Source of the DNA: CAZQEZ01 sp964592475
GTDB lineage: Bacteria > Bacteroidota > Bacteroidia > Cytophagales > Cyclobacteriaceae
Length of the DNA stretch: 8,421 nt
Reading direction: 5' to 3'
Assembly: GCA_964592475.1 (NCBI GenBank)
Contig: CAZQEZ010000170.1
Span: forward strand, 1 to 8,421
The position numbers and the translations under genes were made by a program. The notes beneath the pieces were generated by a model, which ran no database searches, was not told the DNA's origin, and was given only the letters and a program-made list of their open reading frames with translations. Of the stretch, positions 7,005 to 8,421 are shown one piece after another (the first letter of the stretch is position 1; every line of letters starts with the position of its first letter).

Positions 7005-7877
7005 TTATTGCTGAATGATTCTAACGCCAAAGTTAAAGGTTTGACCGGCACCATTGTCAGGACTGCCCATAAAAAAATTACTATAAAGCAATTCTAATTC
7101 TAGCAATTGAGGAATTAATTGATATTTTGCTCCTAATCCTGCCTGGGCAAAATAAATATTAAAAGGTTGTGCCATTTGGGTTTGAAAATCGTAGTGCCTT
7201 GGAAAGTATTCAAGCATACCATAAACTGTCCATCGACTGCTGGGAAAATAACTAAGAAAACCATTGAATTGGGTATCTAGAAAATTATTGTTGACAAAAG
7301 AATCGCGCACTATACTATACCAGAATGCAGTTTGTAAAAATAGCTGCCAATTGGAGCCAATGCTTTGATCATAAAAAAACTGTGTAAGCCATAGATAGCG
7401 ATCAAAAGCTAAAAAAAGAAACGGGTCAGTTGCATCCGATTTACGACTTTCCAAATCTTGAGTCAGTGGAAACAGAAAGGTGCTTTGCACGGATAGGTTG
7501 GGCAATTTACGAAATGGTGCTATTTTTATTTTAGGACCAAATCCGCTTATTCCCCATCGGTTGGCATCTCGCGAAATACTATTAATATCTACATGGCTCG
7601 CCCATAAGTCAAGCCCAACATTGAGTTGCGGAGTAAGACCATACAAAAATTGATTGATGCTGGTAAAATAGACAGACCTTCTATTTTCATCATTTTTTAT
7701 TTTATCAAATGGATCTTCGCCAAATGATTGAGTCTCTCTATAGAGATTTTGAAAACTTTTAAACTCCCAATTGCCTTCGCCGAGTAAAGCAGAAGGAGTA
7801 TATGATTGAAGACTAAGTTGCGCGAACAAAGAAGTAGGCAACAAGATAAAAATTATAATTCTGGATAATATCCTCAT
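7005..7877 (-). CDS. Probable outer-membrane beta-barrel protein of unknown function
   Basis: This is a 290-residue protein. MRILSRIIIFILLPTSLFAQ is a clear signal peptide with the Ala-Gln end common in Bacteroidota. The rest consists of alternating polar/hydrophobic stretches rich in Tyr, Phe and Trp (YFTSINQFLYGLTPQLNVGLDLW, WQLFLQTAFWYSIV, WTVYGMLEYFPRHYDF, FNIYFAQAGLGAKYQL, ending TFNFGVRIIQQ), consistent with some 10-12 transmembrane beta-strands. The layout resembles uncharacterised barrels of the MetA/phenol-degradation transporter type, but I cannot name a family with confidence. The C-terminus ends in QQ rather than the usual aromatic residue, so the insertion signal is atypical. It is the first gene of the minus-strand cluster, 3 nt ahead of the Omp85-like gene, which makes it a candidate client or partner (inference). 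No Shine-Dalgarno sequence precedes the ATG. Confidence 0.85.
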   Translation of the reverse strand: MRILSRIIIFILLPTSLFAQLSLQSYTPSALLGEGNWEFKSFQNLYRETQSFGEDPFDKIKNDENRRSVYFTSINQFLYGLTPQLNVGLDLWASHVDINSISRDANRWGISGFGPKIKIAPFRKLPNLSVQSTFLFPLTQDLESRKSDATDPFLFLAFDRYLWLTQFFYDQSIGSNWQLFLQTAFWYSIVRDSFVNNNFLDTQFNGFLSYFPSSRWTVYGMLEYFPRHYDFQTQMAQPFNIYFAQAGLGAKYQLIPQLLELELLYSNFFMGSPDNGAGQTFNFGVRIIQQ

Positions 7878-8181
7878 ATTCTTTAAGACAAAATACGTTC
7901 AAATATGTAGAAAATACTTTATGGTTGATGTCCACTTTACGACATTAAAGGATTCTTAACATATAAGGCATCAATTTTACTATAAACAGTTGAATCAACT
8001 CTCATTGCTTGCCATTATTTATCTTAAGCAGGTGTAGATCTTGCCTGAAAATGGAGCTTACTTCAGGATTTTATTTAAATATGCTAACATGCCTGGTACT
8101 TCTAAATTGAAACTTCCAATTCAGCAAGCACAGCCTTACTGACTGGTACAAAAATTGATTATAGAAATATAATTGAAATGT
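7878..8181. other. Intergenic region upstream of the minus-strand cluster
   Basis: No gene is supported on either strand. The plus strand has only short open stretches, such as ATG at 7921 with 12 codons. On the minus strand the longest sensible frame is 18 codons, ending in ELEVSI and a stop near 8110. The region should hold the promoter of the minus-strand cluster. The best candidate I see is TTG (7998-7996), 16 nt, then TAAAATTG (7979-7972), one mismatch from TAnnTTTG with a slightly short spacer, leaving a leader of about 95 nt. A second weak match is CATATTTG just upstream of the gene start. Neither is strong. Confidence 0.4.
7988..8000. promoter_or_regulatory. 13-bp odd palindrome, possible operator
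   Basis: AGTTGA-A-TCAACT has perfect 6-bp arms around one central base. It lies 111-123 bp upstream of the first ATG of the minus-strand cluster, and its TCAACT arm supplies the TTG of the weak promoter candidate. A dimeric repressor bound here would overlap that -33 element. There is no gene for a regulator in the window, so this rests on symmetry and position alone. Confidence 0.25.
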
Positions 8182-8222
8182 CCACCCGAATGGTATTGAT
8201 TCGGGATGGGGGAACTATTCCC
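8182..8222. repeat. Two adjacent hairpins
   Basis: The first stem pairs CCACCCGAAT (8182-8191) with ATTCGGG-A-TGG (8199-8209), ten base pairs with a single bulged A around a 7-nt loop. Directly next to it GGGAA (8210-8214) pairs with TTCCC (8218-8222) around CTA; an alternative pairing ATGGG/CCCAT extends this stem with two bulged Gs. Both are the most GC-rich bases in an AT-rich stretch. They could be terminators for a gene lying to the right, a structured RNA, or part of the repeat block that follows. No T-tract adjoins either stem. Confidence 0.4.
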
Positions 8223-8327
8223 ATTAAAATATCCTGATTAGTAAATACAAGAAGACTTAAAATAATATTAAAATATTTCAATTTCATCAAAAGCTTAGAA
8301 AGAATATTTACTTTTAAACCACCCCCT

Positions 8328-8341
8328 GTCCGCCAGCGGAC
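8328..8341. repeat. Perfect GTCCGC-CA-GCGGAC palindrome, REP-like
   Basis: Six-base GC-rich arms flank a two-base centre in otherwise AT-rich noncoding DNA, with CCCCC just to the left. GC-rich palindromes of this form next to a G/C run recur between genes in Bacteroidota genomes as I remember them. Whether this copy is one of a family in this genome cannot be judged from one window. Confidence 0.45.
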
Positions 8342-8344
8342 CAT

Positions 8345-8385
8345 TATTTGGGTATTTGGGTATTTGGGTATTTGGTTATTTCGGG
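8345..8385. repeat. 8-bp tandem repeat (TATTTGGG), nearly four copies plus a degenerate one
   Basis: Three perfect copies of TATTTGGG (8345-8352, 8353-8360, 8361-8368) are followed by a seven-base partial copy (8369-8375) and a variant TATTTCGGG (8377-8385). An 8-bp period does not keep a reading frame, so this is noncoding. Copy number is likely to vary between strains through slippage. Confidence 0.85.
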
Positions 8386-8394
8386 TCAAAACAC

Positions 8395-8418
8395 AAACAA
8401 ATAAACGAATAAACAAAT
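8395..8418. repeat. Second 8-bp tandem repeat (AAACAAAT), three copies at the right edge
   Basis: AAACAAAT, AAACGAAT and AAACAAAT lie in direct succession, with one substitution in the middle copy. The array ends three bases before the window edge and may continue. It shares the 8-bp period of the TATTTGGG array 10 bp away but not its sequence. Confidence 0.7.
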
Positions 8419-8421
8419 CAA

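Noticed and set aside
8041..8152. Short plus-strand frame ending KLPIQQAQPY and minus-strand frame ending ELEVSI
   Set aside because: Both are under 35 codons, closed by nearby stops, and have no homology I can name. They overlap each other, so at most one could be real.
8159..8416. 85-codon minus-strand open frame at the right edge
   Set aside because: It runs through both 8-bp tandem repeats, the palindrome and the twin hairpins. Its peptide (NNQIPKYPNTQIM) is simply the repeat translated, and no family is recognisable.

Overview
The window looks like chromosomal DNA from a member of the Bacteroidota, most likely the Cytophagales (inference). The signs are AT-rich intergenic DNA, almost no Shine-Dalgarno sequences, signal peptides ending in Ala-Gln, the OmpA/PD40/carboxypeptidase-regulatory architecture, a type IX secretion (T9SS) C-terminal signature near the left edge, and one good match to the Bacteroidota promoter (TTG, then TAnnTTTG). 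Every recognisable complete gene encodes an exported envelope protein. I saw no tRNA, rRNA, CRISPR array or intact mobile element.

Layout. Bases 1-481 hold no intact gene. They contain an orphaned 28-codon tail of a T9SS C-terminal sorting domain (212-298), a hairpin terminator just after it (319-354), and a second strong hairpin (384-419) in the leader of the next gene. From 482 to 2512 on the plus strand lies a 676-residue OmpA-family protein: signal peptide, N-terminal discoidin-like domain, PD40 beta-propeller, carboxypeptidase regulatory-like domain and peptidoglycan-binding OmpA_C domain. It meets the minus-strand cluster end to end, with stop codons at 2512 and 2513 and no base between.

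The minus-strand cluster reads from right to left. A 290-residue probable outer-membrane beta-barrel (7877-7005) is followed after 3 nt by a minimal Omp85/BamA-like protein with one POTRA domain and the loop-6 IRG motif (7001-5736). After 44 nt comes a large lipoprotein zinc metalloprotease with HEVGHTLGLAH and a Met-turn (5691-3211), and after 56 nt an SGNH/GDSL hydrolase (3154-2513). A promoter-like TTG-N20-TACTTTTG lies immediately before the protease, so the cluster may be two transcripts. A barrel-insertion protein, a candidate client barrel, a periplasm-facing protease and a small esterase are consistent with an envelope assembly or remodelling module, but that joint role is inference.

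Bases 7878-8421 hold no convincing gene. They contain a 13-bp palindrome upstream of the cluster, a pair of adjacent hairpins (8182-8222), and at the right edge a compact repeat block: a GTCCGC/GCGGAC palindrome, an 8-bp tandem repeat (TATTTGGG) and a second 8-bp tandem repeat (AAACAAAT). This block looks like a dispersed intergenic repeat element.
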